DNA of 64,000 nt from Brevibacterium sediminis (GTDB lineage: Bacteria; Actinomycetota; Actinomycetes; Actinomycetales; Brevibacteriaceae). Within the stretch, counting starts at the first letter, position 1, and every line of letters starts with the position of its first letter. The position numbers were made by a program, and so were the translations under genes. The notes beneath the pieces are model-generated. The model worked only from the letters and a program-made list of their open reading frames with translations. It was not told the DNA's origin and did no database searches. Below are positions 17,779 through 26,602 of this stretch, piece after piece. The stretch is taken from contig NZ_JABKDD010000002.1 of the NCBI RefSeq assembly GCF_013623905.1, positions 308,121 through 372,120 of the forward strand, in the 5' to 3' direction.

Positions 17779-18663
17779 ATGAAGATCGCCTACGATCCCA
17801 CCCCACTGCATCACACGCACCGACTGCTCGACTTCCCGGCCGCCACGGCGGATCTCGGGTTCGAACACCTGCAGCTGACCCCGCACCCGGATTTCGCGAC
17901 CCACTTCCGCTACCCGAAGATGGACCGCGACCTCATCCGCCGATTCGGCCAGGCCGTCAATGCCGCAGGCATCACAGTGCCGGCTCTGCTGCCGGTGCAG
18001 CGGATCGCTTGGCCCGACGAAGCCAAGCGCGTGGCAGCGGTGAAGAACTTCCGCCGCATCATCGAGATCGCCGTCGACCTCGGTGTGGACACCATCAACA
18101 CCGAGTTCAGCGGCCGGCCGGAAGCGTTCGAGGATTCCGAGGAATCGTTCTACCGGTCGATGGACGAGCTGCTGCCGATCATCGAGAAGGAAGGGCTGCG
18201 GCTCAACTTCGACCCGCACCCCGACGACTTCGTCGAAGACGGCCACGAGGCATGGCGGGTCCTGCGCGGACTCGACTCCGAGTCCATCGGCTTCGTCTAC
18301 GTCGCCCCGCATACGTTCCACTACGGTGACTGCCTCGAGACCCTCGCCGACGAACTCGGCGAGCGCCTCCGCGCGGTCTACATCTCCGATGCCTACGATC
18401 ACCGGGCCTCACACGGGCTGCGGTACATCGCGAATCCGCCGACCACCCCGGCGCGGGTGCACCAGCACCTCAAGGTCGGAGACGGCGACGTCGATTTCGA
18501 CGCGCTCTTCGCCGCATTGCGGCGGACGGGTTTTCTCGACCGTCCGGGGTCTCTCATCGTGTCCAACGTCTTTGCCGAGAACGAGAACAACGAGTCAGTC
18601 AGCCGCTTTCAGAAGCGACGAATCGATGACCTGATCAGAGAGCAGGGAGGCCCGACAGTCTGA
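17779..18663 (+). CDS. iolH: IolH-like TIM-barrel isomerase/epimerase
   Basis: A 294-residue xylose-isomerase-like TIM barrel beginning MKIAYDPTPLHHTHRLLDFP. Metal-site regions are TINTEFSGRP (Glu), LRLNFDPHPDDF (Asp and His), YVAPHTFHYG and AVYISDAYDHRASH. This matches the IolH type that follows iolG in corynebacteria, whose reaction is not settled; an inosose or sugar-phosphate isomerase role is inferred. It lies 36 bp after iolG and appears to be the last enzyme gene of the operon. The symbol rests on position and overall resemblance. Confidence 0.75.
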   Translation: MKIAYDPTPLHHTHRLLDFPAATADLGFEHLQLTPHPDFATHFRYPKMDRDLIRRFGQAVNAAGITVPALLPVQRIAWPDEAKRVAAVKNFRRIIEIAVDLGVDTINTEFSGRPEAFEDSEESFYRSMDELLPIIEKEGLRLNFDPHPDDFVEDGHEAWRVLRGLDSESIGFVYVAPHTFHYGDCLETLADELGERLRAVYISDAYDHRASHGLRYIANPPTTPARVHQHLKVGDGDVDFDALFAALRRTGFLDRPGSLIVSNVFAENENNESVSRFQKRRIDDLIREQGGPTV

Positions 18664-18675
18664 CAATCGCAGCAC

Positions 18676-18705
18676 CGAGCCGACCCCGCGTCGTCGGGCT
18701 GGCTC
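18676..18705 (+). terminator. Possible terminator after iolH
   Basis: An imperfect GC-rich stem, GAGCC/GGCTC plus CCGAC/GTCGG with a bulge, between iolH and the transporter gene. It is weak; some read-through to the transporter is likely. Confidence 0.4.
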
Positions 18706-18864
18706 GCACCCACTGATCGAACCACATAAGCGCACCATCCGCACCACTACTGAATAGCCAACCTCAACCGCACCGCCACGGCGTGGTGCGGCTACCCCGT
18801 CGCGCCGCAATTCAGCGTTGCCGCGACGAAACGATTGAGAATCATTCAAAGGAGAGTGAACGCC

Positions 18865-20280
18865 ATGAGCGGTCAAGTGAAATCGCTGGTGGAACTTCCG
18901 CCCGACACAAAGGGTCCGCATACCTCACGCCTGGGCATCATCGCCGTCGTCGCCACGTTCGGCGGCCTGCTGTTCGGCTACGACACCGGGGTCGTCAACG
19001 GTGCCCTCGAACCGCTGACGCACGACTTCGGACTGACTCCGCGGACCGAGGGCCTCGTCGTCAGCTTCCTCACCATCGGAGCCGCCTTCGGCGCAGTCGC
19101 CGGCGGACGTCTCTCCGACGCCTTCGGGCGACGCTCGAACATCATCCTTCTGGCGATGTTCTTCATCGTCGGAACTCTGGCGTGTTCGTTGGCACCGAAC
19201 TGGCAGTTCCTCGCCGGAGCCCGGTTCTTCCTCGGCCTGGCGGTCGGCGCGGCTTCGACGACGGTACCGGTCTATCTGGCCGAACTCGCACCGTTTGAGA
19301 AACGCGGATCACTCGTGACCCGCAATGAGGTGATGATCGTCGTCGGTCAGTTCGCGGCCTTCGTCATCAATGCAGTCGTCTTCAACGTATGGGGTGAACA
19401 CGATCATGTGTGGCGCTATATGCTCGCCGTCGCCGTGCTACCGGCAATCGCACTGCTTGTGGGCATGATCTTCCTGCCGGAGAGTCCGCGTTGGCTGATT
19501 TCGAAGAAGCGCGATGGTCAGGCGCTCGAGGTCCTCAAACTGGTCCGGTCCGACGAACGTGCCGAGGCCGAAATGAGAGAGGTCGAACTCCTCGCCGAGC
19601 AGGAAGAGGTCGCCAAAACCGGTGGGGTGTCGGACCTCGCCTCGAAATGGGTGCTCAGACTCGTCCTCATCGGCGTCGGCCTCGGCGTCGCTCAGCAGCT
19701 GACCGGTATCAATTCGGTGATGTACTACGGCACCCAGCTGCTCACCGATGCCGGCTTCTCCGCAGATGCCGCGATCATCGCGAACACGTTCAACGGACTC
19801 TTCTCCGTCCTCGGCGTCACCGTCGGGATCATGCTCATCAACCGCCTGCCGAGGCGGTTCATGCTTCTCGGCGGGTTCATCCTCACCAGCTCTTTCCATC
19901 TGCTCATCGGCCTCTCGGCCGTGTTCCTGCCTGACGGCACGTTCAAGGCCTACGCGATCCTCGTGTTCGTCATCCTGTTCGTCTTCTCCATGCAGGGAAC
20001 GCTCGGACCGCTCGTGTGGCTCATGCTCGCCGAGATCTTCCCACTGAAGATCCGCTCGTTCGCAATGGGCATCTGCGTCTTCGCCCTCTGGCTGGCCAAT
20101 GCCGCGGTCGCACAGTTCTTCCCGAGCGTGGTCAGCGGCCTCGGCATCGCGAACACGTTCTTCCTCTTCGCCGCCCTCGGCGTGCTGGCACTGCTGTTCA
20201 TCTACTTCTTCGTCCCCGAGACCCGGAACAAGACCCTCGAAGACCTCGAAGCAGAGTTCCGCACGAAGTACGGTGAGTGA
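18865..20280 (+). CDS. MFS sugar/inositol:H+ symporter (IolT-like)
   Basis: A 471-residue sugar-porter-family protein with twelve predicted membrane segments. It carries FGGLLFGYDTGVVNGAL in TM1, GGRLSDAFGRR after TM2, PVYLAELAP, the PESPRWLISKKR loop after TM6, GVAQQLTGINSVMYYGTQL in TM7 and PETRNKTLEDLE after TM12. These are the signatures shared by corynebacterial IolT1/IolT2. The ATG at 18865 follows AAAGGAGAG; an earlier start at 18835 lacks one. It sits 201 bp after iolH and most likely imports myo-inositol. No GntR-type site was seen directly before it, so it may be read from the iolC promoter or from its own. Confidence 0.92.
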   Translation: MSGQVKSLVELPPDTKGPHTSRLGIIAVVATFGGLLFGYDTGVVNGALEPLTHDFGLTPRTEGLVVSFLTIGAAFGAVAGGRLSDAFGRRSNIILLAMFFIVGTLACSLAPNWQFLAGARFFLGLAVGAASTTVPVYLAELAPFEKRGSLVTRNEVMIVVGQFAAFVINAVVFNVWGEHDHVWRYMLAVAVLPAIALLVGMIFLPESPRWLISKKRDGQALEVLKLVRSDERAEAEMREVELLAEQEEVAKTGGVSDLASKWVLRLVLIGVGLGVAQQLTGINSVMYYGTQLLTDAGFSADAAIIANTFNGLFSVLGVTVGIMLINRLPRRFMLLGGFILTSSFHLLIGLSAVFLPDGTFKAYAILVFVILFVFSMQGTLGPLVWLMLAEIFPLKIRSFAMGICVFALWLANAAVAQFFPSVVSGLGIANTFFLFAALGVLALLFIYFFVPETRNKTLEDLEAEFRTKYGE

Positions 20281-20393
20281 CGTGACGAGTCCGTTCCCGC
20301 CCGCATTGCCGGCACTGGTCGTCCTGCCGCCGATGCTCACCCCACCGCCCGCATCAGCTTCATCGTTCATCTTCTTTCGTGAAGGAGCCCATC

Positions 20394-20753
20394 ATGTCGA
20401 TCCTCGTCGCCGTCACTGACCGCGCGGAAGGCGCAGCGGCAGTCACCGCCGCCATCGCCGAAGCCAGGCTCTTCGACACCGATCTCGTCATCGTTCCGCT
20501 CGGCATCGCCGCGTCGTTCGACACCGCCGCGCTCGACGAGAGCGGAATCAGCTACACCGTCGTCGCACGCAAGGGACGCGGCGACCGCGATCCCGCCGAG
20601 GCGGTCCTCGACGAACTCGAGGAACGCTCGGATGTCGACCGCCTCGTCATCGGGATGCGTCGCCGGTCCCGGGTCGGCAAGATGCTCATCGGCTCGGTGA
20701 GTCAGAGGCTGCTCCTCGATTCCCCGGTCCCGGTCCTCGCCGTCAAAGACTGA
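20394..20753 (+). CDS. Universal stress protein (UspA family)
   Basis: A 119-residue, single Usp domain starting MSILVAVTDRAEGAAAV. The C-terminal ATP-binding loop reads VIGMRRRSRVGKMLIGSVSQRLLLDSPVPVLAVKD, close to the G-2x-G-9x-G-S/T pattern. The ATG at 20394 has GAAGGAG upstream. It ends the iol locus 113 bp after the transporter. Its last 33 bp recur at 22607-22639, marking the ends of the islet that follows. Confidence 0.9.
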   Translation: MSILVAVTDRAEGAAAVTAAIAEARLFDTDLVIVPLGIAASFDTAALDESGISYTVVARKGRGDRDPAEAVLDELEERSDVDRLVIGMRRRSRVGKMLIGSVSQRLLLDSPVPVLAVKD

Positions 20754-20764
20754 TTAGCCGAACA

Positions 20765-20803
20765 CGGAGCAGGGGTCGTCCGACGAAGATGCCCCCTACT
20801 CCG
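20765..20803 (+). terminator. Terminator after usp
   Basis: An 11-bp stem (20765-20775 with 20793-20803, one mismatch) with a 17-nt loop, 11 bp after the usp stop. It probably ends the iol/usp transcript. Confidence 0.65.
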
Positions 20804-21122
20804 CGTTCCACAGCGCACGGTAATACCGGATCCGCAGTGCGTCCGGTTCGACTCCGTATGCCTCCCAGAAAAGAGACTCGTCATAGTCAACGTAATTTCA
20901 CCAGTCGGGTGCCCGACTCTGGGCAGTTGATGTGATACTGCCGTTCCGCACGCCGAGGCGTCGGCCGCACCTGTGGCAGCTGACTGCTCGACCGGGCTGG
21001 GAAAAGCTCCGAGAGTCATGTCAGCGCCGTCCCTTACGCTGTTCCCAACGACAAAAGTAGCAGCTAACGTCGTTGCCTCAGGCGCTTTGTCGAGATTCGC
21101 GCCGTAACTCATAAGGGAAACC
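20804..21122. other. Left part of the islet, no firm gene
   Basis: AT-richer than its surroundings. It holds the first copy of the leader repeat (20970-21107) with a possible 30-codon frame from ATG 21018 to TAA 21107 (or from GTG 20973), and an AAGGGA site before the gene at 21123. Nothing else was recognised. Confidence 0.5.
20970..21107 (+). repeat. Leader repeat, copy 1
   Basis: About 140 bp that recurs at 21985-22122 with scattered differences; the core TCAGCGCCGTCCCTTACG and the end TTGTCGAGATTCGCGCCGTAA are identical in both. Both copies end in the same stop codon followed by a purine-rich ribosome site and a hypothetical gene. In the + frame both could encode a small peptide (ATG at 21018 here, GTG in the other copy) with mostly mild substitutions. 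Confidence 0.8.
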
Positions 21123-21950
21123 GTGGTGGAGTCCTCGTTCCAGCCGCTGTCCGTCCGGCGTGGGGTCAGATCCCCGTTCATGCTAAAGGAAGGAGTGCCA
21201 GACCATCTCCGAACGCAACTTGAGTCGATCCTTCGCAGTTGGATACGTGCCAACCGGTCTGATGCTCTGCTTTTAGCAACAACTCTGGAAATTACAGTTA
21301 AGCCAGATGCCAACGGGTGGATTGATTCGATCTTGCGAGCACTTCGGGATGACGATGTGATGCTCGACTTCGTTGATCTGTATCTCAGGGTGTCCACGCG
21401 TGAAGTCGGCCCGAAAGATGACGGTCCTGAAACTGTGAGCAACCTATTCAACTTGGGACATTCGGTCTGGAAAGTTAAGGCAGCACAATGGGACCCATGG
21501 TGCCTCGAGCGTCGAGTTTCAGATGAAGCGCTAAACACATACACGAATGCACTCGAGTTGAGGGACGGCGCAGCAAGGCACCTTTCGGATGCATGGAGAG
21601 CTGTCTTTTCACGGCAGTCAGATCCGTCCACAGCATGGTCATCTGCAACGAAAGCACTGGAGGCGGCACTTGCTCCCATCGTCGTGCCTAAAAGCGAAAG
21701 ACCCCAGTACGGTCCCATAGTCAAGGCGCTCAAGGACAAGCCGTCGAAGTGGGATGCCGATCTAAGTGGCTCCACACAAAACGAGCGGGTACAAGGATTT
21801 ATCCGGCTCCTCGAACTCGTTCCATATGCGCCCGACCGCCACGGCAAGCCCGACTTCGCTGATATAGATCCTGGTGCGGCCAGGTCGCTCGTTCTGATCA
21901 CGACCACAATCCTTGAGATCATCAGAAACGATGGCCTGCGTATCAAATGA
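21123..21950 (+). CDS. Hypothetical protein with possible HEPN/abortive-infection-like C-terminal region
   Basis: A 275-residue protein starting at GTG 21123 with AAGGGA before it. The central part (LSDAWRAVFSRQSDPSTAWSSATKALEAALAPIV) and the end (YAPDRHGKPDF, then GAARSLVLITTTILEIIRNDG) recall a family of small-island actinobacterial hypotheticals with abortive-infection-like helical domains; this is recollection of a pattern, not a search. Codon use differs from neighbours (for example a TTA codon in ALLLATT), and the gene lies in an islet flanked by usp-derived repeats. Function unknown; phage defence is one possibility. Confidence 0.6.
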   Translation: MVESSFQPLSVRRGVRSPFMLKEGVPDHLRTQLESILRSWIRANRSDALLLATTLEITVKPDANGWIDSILRALRDDDVMLDFVDLYLRVSTREVGPKDDGPETVSNLFNLGHSVWKVKAAQWDPWCLERRVSDEALNTYTNALELRDGAARHLSDAWRAVFSRQSDPSTAWSSATKALEAALAPIVVPKSERPQYGPIVKALKDKPSKWDADLSGSTQNERVQGFIRLLELVPYAPDRHGKPDFADIDPGAARSLVLITTTILEIIRNDGLRIK

Positions 21951-21984
21951 GAGGTATGGGAAGTGCGGCCGCGCTGAAGCGGCC

Positions 21985-22122
21985 GTACCAGTGGCACCTG
22001 ACTGTTCTACCGACGAATCGGACCCGAGAACTGTGTCAGCGCCGTCCCTTACGATGTCCCCAACGACAGAAGTAGCAGCTTCCGTCGTTGCTGCAGGTGC
22101 GTTGTCGAGATTCGCGCCGTAA
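21985..22122 (+). repeat. Leader repeat, copy 2
   Basis: Second copy of the repeat at 20970-21107. The possible short frame here starts at GTG 22033 and ends at TAA 22122, followed by a GAGGGAG site and the gene at 22141. Confidence 0.8.
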
Positions 22123-22140
22123 CCCGCGAGGGAGTTTCTT

Positions 22141-22518
22141 ATGTCGTCATGGGCAAGCATTGTTATCGGTGATTCGGAAAGTTCGTCGATGACGATTTCG
22201 TGGCGAGCAGAAGAGCTACGCGCCCTTCACCACGTCCTGTTCAACCGATTCGAAGACCCCAGCCTGCCGGGCCTTCGGGTTACTTTCCACATCGGCGAAA
22301 GCCGGAGCAACATCGAGCGCCATTTCTTTCTGACGCCAAATCGTCCGATTCACTTCGTTTATCCAAACGGTCAATTCCCGGACGTGAGCGAAGATCTCAT
22401 CAAACTCATCGACAACCAAATCGACTTCGGACAGACGATCCATATGCCGTTGACAGCCGGCGTGGAGAGCGATTCGCTGGCACGGAGCTATCTCTTCGGA
22501 GACTCGGCAAATGATTGA
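22141..22518 (+). CDS. Hypothetical protein in islet
   Basis: A 125-residue protein with no family I recognise. It starts MSSWASIVIGDSESS, has a helix ELRALHHVLFNRF, and a strand-rich middle (GLRVTFHIGES, RHFFLTPNRPIHFVYPNG). The ATG follows GAGGGAG at a good distance. It is the second gene of the repeat-leader modules; both modules may work together, for example as a paired defence or toxin-type unit, but nothing in the sequence proves it. Confidence 0.55.
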   Translation: MSSWASIVIGDSESSSMTISWRAEELRALHHVLFNRFEDPSLPGLRVTFHIGESRSNIERHFFLTPNRPIHFVYPNGQFPDVSEDLIKLIDNQIDFGQTIHMPLTAGVESDSLARSYLFGDSAND

Positions 22519-22603
22519 CCCTGCGATTCGCGAATCTGCGCTACCAGCAGAAACCGGAAGAGGCACATTGTTCGCCGTGATTAGCCTGGCTGTCGCTGGT
22601 GCC

Positions 22604-22639
22604 GCATCCCCGCTCCCGGTCCTCGCCGTCAAGGATTGA
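22604..22639 (+). pseudogene. Remnant of a usp 3' end
   Basis: The bases at 22607-22639 match the last 33 bp of the usp gene (20721-20753) at 30 of 33 positions and encode SPLPVLAVKD and a stop, against SPVPVLAVKD. No usp coding sequence precedes it, so it is a severed end left by insertion, deletion or integration at the usp 3' end. Confidence 0.75.
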
Positions 22640-22730
22640 GGTCACTCCGGCTCCCGCCCTGCCCGCCCGGCGACTGCCTCCGTCGTTTCCGCAGATTCGC
22701 TGCCGCGTATCGTCGGCGCAGGCTGTCCGA

Positions 22731-23459
22731 CTACCGGAGACCCCCGACTCGACGGACGGGCGGGTGGCCGGGCAGCTGGCGGGCCGCATCCTCGGGGTTG
22801 CACGTCAGTTCGACGACTCCGCGGTCAAGTGCCGCCTGCCCCAGCTGTGGATACCCCGCCGACGAGGCCGCTCGAGCGATGCCCTCGATCGTGCGCTGCG
22901 GGGGCTCCGTTCCCGTTCCCGCAAACCAGATCCACCGAGCGTCGATCGACCGTGGAATCGGGTCGAGCGCCAGTGTGAGACGTCTGCGTCCGCGTCTGGC
23001 ATCCTCGGCCGAGCAGGCGACGAAGTGGACACCGTTCTTCGTCCACCAGGACGCTCGCAGGGTCGACTGCGCGATCTGTCCCTGGAGTCCGACCTCTTTG
23101 AGATATCTGTTCGCGCCGGCGACCCCGGCAATGCTGCCGGGCGTGATCTGCTGATAGGGAATGGCGTAGGGACGAATCCCCGGGGCAACGGAGCCGACAA
23201 GGATCCCTCGTTCGCAGACGATGAGCCGCTCACCCGAGAGATAGAGAAGGATCAGACCGAACATCACGGCGAAGATGACGCCCGGAGCAATCGCCAGCAG
23301 CGGCGTCTCCCCGGGGTTGATGAATGTCAGAGCTGTGAAGAGCGCCCACCCGAGGACGACCCCCGTCACCGTCTTCGGTCCTGGGCTGTCGGCGAACACC
23401 TCGATGACCTCACCGAGCTCGTCCCGGTGACGACGGGCTTTCCTCTGCTCAGCACCCAA
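22731..23459 (-). CDS. Hypothetical membrane protein
   Basis: A 242-residue protein with two adjacent membrane segments at about residues 30-75 (VTGVVLGWALFTALTFI and the LLAIAPGVIFAVMFGLILLYL stretch), then a soluble domain starting ERLIVCERGILVG and YAIPYQQI that could be PH-like. The start is uncertain: TTG at 23459 with AAGG upstream is the longest. It shares orientation with tRNA-Arg but is separated from it by a terminator. Its layout (two TM segments then a beta-rich domain) resembles that of 25940-26602, but I see no clear homology. Confidence 0.6.
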   Translation of the reverse strand: MGAEQRKARRHRDELGEVIEVFADSPGPKTVTGVVLGWALFTALTFINPGETPLLAIAPGVIFAVMFGLILLYLSGERLIVCERGILVGSVAPGIRPYAIPYQQITPGSIAGVAGANRYLKEVGLQGQIAQSTLRASWWTKNGVHFVACSAEDARRGRRRLTLALDPIPRSIDARWIWFAGTGTEPPQRTIEGIARAASSAGYPQLGQAALDRGVVELTCNPEDAARQLPGHPPVRRVGGLR

Positions 23460-23515
23460 CAGAACCCAACCTTCGGATCGACGCCCGGATCAGCCTGACT
23501 CCGGGCATACGAAAA

Positions 23516-23550
23516 AGTCCCTCACCGGCAATCCTGCCAGGTGAGGGACT
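23516..23550 (-). terminator. Terminator of tRNA-Arg
   Basis: A perfect 11-bp stem (23516-23526 with 23540-23550), followed on the minus strand by TTTTTC, a genuine T tract. It lies directly after the tRNA 3' end. Confidence 0.9.
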
Positions 23551-23559
23551 CTCCTTCTG

Positions 23560-23632
23560 TGCGCCACGAGGGATTCGAACCCCCAACCTTCTGATCCGTA
23601 GTCAGATGCTCTATCCGTTGAGCTAGTGGCGC
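23560..23632 (-). tRNA. tRNA-Arg(ACG)
   Basis: A 73-nt cloverleaf on the minus strand: acceptor GCGCCAC/GTGGCGC, D arm with GCTC/GAGC, anticodon loop CTACGGA (anticodon ACG), T loop TTCGAAT. Discriminator A; CCA is not encoded. Confidence 0.96.
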
Positions 23633-24006
23633 ATGTCGCTCGGACTCACGCCCTGCAACTCGAACAACTATACACACCAGTTTCACTGAAGCTCAAATCG
23701 CACCCACGTGCGCTTCGCCACATTCGCACTCACGGTCAGAGCCACCTCGGCGAGAGGGGATGAAATCGCAGATTTCAGCCGTCGATCATCGCCGAAACAA
23801 ACCGTCAATCACTTGAAACAACACGTCATCCAATTGTTGCATTCACGTCAATGACCCTCTGGCTGTGATCCAATGCACATCTTCGAGTGACCGAAACGCG
23901 CGTTTTTCGCTTCCGCTCCCATCCTACGGTGGATATGTACCAACCGCTCGACGGACGCCAGCCGCCGGAGACGAAACCCCACACCCGATTGACCAGGAGA
24001 CCACTC
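23633..24006. other. Intergenic region before pckG
   Basis: 374 bp between the divergent tRNA-Arg and pckG. It must carry both promoters. An inverted pair TGAAATC/GATTTCA lies near 23760-23777, and AGGAG is at 23996-24000 before the pckG ATG. No gene was found. Confidence 0.5.
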
Positions 24007-25839
24007 ATGACTGTCCTCGACCATGATGTCGTCGCTGACCAGCTGAAGAACGCACCGACCGAGAACAAGTCGGTGCTCTCGTTCGTCAGCCGGATCGCCG
24101 CCCTGACCACCCCGGACGACATCGTCTGGATCGATGGTTCCGAAGCACAGAAGAACGAGATCGCTGAGAAGCTCGTCGAAGCCGGCACCATCCAGCGTGT
24201 CAACGGCACCAAGGACTCCTACTACGCGGCCTCCGACCCCGAGGACGTCGCCCGCGTCGAGGGCCGGACCTACATCTGCTCCGAAGACGAGAAGGATGCC
24301 GGTCCACTCAACAACTGGGTCGCTCCCGCGGAGATGAAGGAAACGCTCAACGGTCTGTTCGAGGGTTCGATGCGCGGCCGCACCATGTACGTCATCCCCT
24401 TCGTCATGGGCCACGCCGAGGCGGACCAGCCGATGTTCGGCATCGAGGTCACCGATTCGGCCTACGTCGTCCTCTCCATGCTCGTCATGGCTCGCTCGGG
24501 CAAGTACGCCCTCGATGCGATCGACGCCCAGGACGCGAAGTTCGTCGAGTGCGTCCACTCCGTCGGCGCTCCGCTGGAAGAGGGACAGGAAGACGTCGCC
24601 TGGCCCTGCAACACCACCAAGTACATCACCCACTTCCCCGAAGACCGCGCCATCTGGTCCTACGGATCCGGCTACGGCGGCAACGCCCTGCTGGGCAAGA
24701 AGTGCTACGCGCTGCGCATCGCCTCGGCGATCGCTCGCGACGAAGGCTGGCTGGCCGAGCACATGCTCATCCTCAAGCTGACGAACCCTGAAGGCGTCGT
24801 CAAGTACGTCGCCGCTGCGTTCCCCTCGGCCTGCGGCAAGACGAACCTCGCCATGATCGAACCGACCATCCCCGGATGGAAGGCCGAAACCCTCGGTGAC
24901 GACATCGCGTGGATGCGCTTCGGCGAAGACGGCCAACTCTACGCCGTCAACCCCGAATTCGGACTCTTCGGAGTCGCTCCGGGCACCGGTTACACCACGA
25001 ACCCGACCGCCATGCGCGCCATCGAGGCCGGCGGCAACATCTTCACCAACGTCGCACTGACCGACGACGGTGACGTGTGGTGGGAAGGCAAGACTGACAA
25101 GGCACCTGCTCACCTCACCGACTGGAGGGGCAACGACTGGACGCCTGAGTCCGACACCCCGGCCGCTCACCCGAACTCGCGTTTCTGCACCCCGATCGCG
25201 AACGTGCCGACCCTGGCTCCCGAGTGGACCAACCCGAACGGTGTGCCGATCTCGGCCATCCTCTTCGGCGGTCGCCGCAAGACCACGATGCCGCTCGTGA
25301 CCGAGACCCAGGACTGGACCCACGGTGTGTTCATGGGTTCGGTGCTCTCCTCGGAGACCACCGCAGCTGCCACCGGTGCCGTCGGCGTCGTCCGCCGCGA
25401 CCCCATGGCGATGCGTCCGTTCATCGGCTACAACGTCGGTGACTACCTGCAGCACTGGATCAACATCGGCAACACCGAGGGTGCCCAGCTGCCGAAGATC
25501 TTCTACGTCAACTGGTTCCGCCGCGACGACGACAACTCGTTCCTGTGGCCCGGATTCTCCGAGAACTCGCGCGTTCTCAAGTGGGTCTTCGAGCGCGTCA
25601 CCGGCACCGCCGATGCTCAGGAATCCCCGCTCGGCCTCACCCCGGTCGAAGGCGGCCTGGACACCGAGGGCCTCGACTTCACCGACGAGCAGCTGCGCAA
25701 GGCTCTCGCCATCAAGCCCGAAGAGTGGGAGACCGAACTCGGCCTCATCGAGGAATGGTACGCCGAACTCGGCGATTCGGTTCCGGCCGAACTCCGCGCC
25801 GAGGTCGACAACCTCCGCCAGCGCCTCGGCCTCGCCTGA
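24007..25839 (+). CDS. pckG: Phosphoenolpyruvate carboxykinase (GTP)
   Basis: A 610-residue GTP-type PEPCK, normal length for actinobacteria. Motifs seen are the substrate loop [19 protein letters not shown], the P-loop with catalytic Cys in [12 protein letters not shown], the GDDIAWMR metal-site region, [12 protein letters not shown], and [12 protein letters not shown]. It converts oxaloacetate and GTP to PEP, GDP and CO2 in gluconeogenesis. The ATG at 24007 has AGGAG seven bases before it; earlier in-frame starts have none. A clear terminator follows at 25885, so it is monocistronic. Confidence 0.97.
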   Translation: MTVLDHDVVADQLKNAPTENKSVLSFVSRIAALTTPDDIVWIDGSEAQKNEIAEKLVEAGTIQRVNGTKDSYYAASDPEDVARVEGRTYICSEDEKDAGPLNNWVAPAEMKETLNGLFEGSMRGRTMYVIPFVMGHAEADQPMFGIEVTDSAYVVLSMLVMARSGKYALDAIDAQDAKFVECVHSVGAPLEEGQEDVAWPCNTTKYITHFPEDRAIWSYGSGYGGNALLGKKCYALRIASAIARDEGWLAEHMLILKLTNPEGVVKYVAAAFPSACGKTNLAMIEPTIPGWKAETLGDDIAWMRFGEDGQLYAVNPEFGLFGVAPGTGYTTNPTAMRAIEAGGNIFTNVALTDDGDVWWEGKTDKAPAHLTDWRGNDWTPESDTPAAHPNSRFCTPIANVPTLAPEWTNPNGVPISAILFGGRRKTTMPLVTETQDWTHGVFMGSVLSSETTAAATGAVGVVRRDPMAMRPFIGYNVGDYLQHWINIGNTEGAQLPKIFYVNWFRRDDDNSFLWPGFSENSRVLKWVFERVTGTADAQESPLGLTPVEGGLDTEGLDFTDEQLRKALAIKPEEWETELGLIEEWYAELGDSVPAELRAEVDNLRQRLGLA

Positions 25840-25884
25840 CTCGTTTGGCTCCATCGCTGACAGTCTGAGCCGTCCGTTCATCAA

Positions 25885-25921
25885 CAATCCCCCAACCGCC
25901 GCCGAGGTGGTTGGGGGATTG
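25885..25921 (+). terminator. Terminator of pckG
   Basis: A perfect 13-bp stem (25885-25897 with 25909-25921) with an 11-nt loop, 46 bp after the pckG stop and facing the convergent hypothetical gene, so it may work both ways. Confidence 0.88.
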
Positions 25922-25939
25922 TCGTGTTCCGGTCCGAGT

Positions 25940-26602
25940 TCAGCGATGCGCCGTATGCGCCACGTGAACCTCACGGAGAAATACCAACACATCACGCGGT
26001 TTCGCCTTGAGCTCCCTCAATACTCGATAAGTCACCATCTCCGGATTTCTGACGTTGCCGATCAGCGCGTTCCGATGAGCGGTCACACCGCGGGCCGTGA
26101 TCGTTACGACCAGTGCGTCCGGGAGCATCCCTTTCCTCCACTGGAACTCTCCCCCGATGTCGACGATGCCTGACCACGGCGTTGCGAACTGCCTGACCCG
26201 CCCGCCAGCCTTCCACCATGAGGACTCCACGCCCCATCTCGACACGACGAACTGTGGTCGCACAAAGGGAAAGACAAAAGTCCACAACAGCGCTCCGACG
26301 CCGAACAGCGCCAAACCGATGGCGAAGACCGCAAGGAGGAAGAAGACCGGCCACCCGCCGAAGCCAGGGGACATCGGGTTCCAGGTCGAAGCGGGGGTGA
26401 CGGTGAACGTGAGGATGATCGCTCCAACGAACAGCCAGCTGACGAGTGCGAGGGCGAAAGTCTTGACTAGGTTTGTTCGCAGTACGACGCGTCCATCGCG
26501 CCGCATTGCTGCATGCCATTGGTCGATGCGCCGGCGATCGGCTTTGGCGATTTCCTTCTGCAGATCGGCGGATTGCCGAGGATTGTGCGGTGGAGTTCTC
26601 AC
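25940..26602 (-). CDS. Hypothetical membrane protein
   Basis: A 220-residue protein from GTG 26602. The N-terminus is basic and soluble (KADRRRIDQWHAAMRRDGR), followed by two membrane segments (FALALVSWLFVGAIILTF and WPVFFLLAVFAIGLALFGVGALL) and a C-terminal soluble domain (FVVSRWGVESSW, TPWSGIVDIG, LVVTITARGV) that looks like a PH-type membrane-associated domain. No ribosome site is evident, so the start is uncertain. Function unknown. It converges on pckG. Confidence 0.62.
   Translation of the reverse strand: MRTPPHNPRQSADLQKEIAKADRRRIDQWHAAMRRDGRVVLRTNLVKTFALALVSWLFVGAIILTFTVTPASTWNPMSPGFGGWPVFFLLAVFAIGLALFGVGALLWTFVFPFVRPQFVVSRWGVESSWWKAGGRVRQFATPWSGIVDIGGEFQWRKGMLPDALVVTITARGVTAHRNALIGNVRNPEMVTYRVLRELKAKPRDVLVFLREVHVAHTAHR

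Noticed and set aside
18664..18864. A third GntR-type operator before the transporter
   Set aside because: I looked for TGTCATGACA-like palindromes in this gap and found none.
20702..21997. A 431-codon minus-strand frame across the islet
   Set aside because: It overlaps the 3' end of usp and the whole plus-strand gene at 21123, has no ribosome site, and its segment over the leader repeat is less conserved between copies than the plus-strand frame. Not fully excluded.
23848..25995. A 715-codon open frame on the minus strand over pckG
   Set aside because: It is the antisense shadow of pckG, an unmistakable PEPCK on the plus strand. Long antisense frames are expected in high-GC codon-biased genes.
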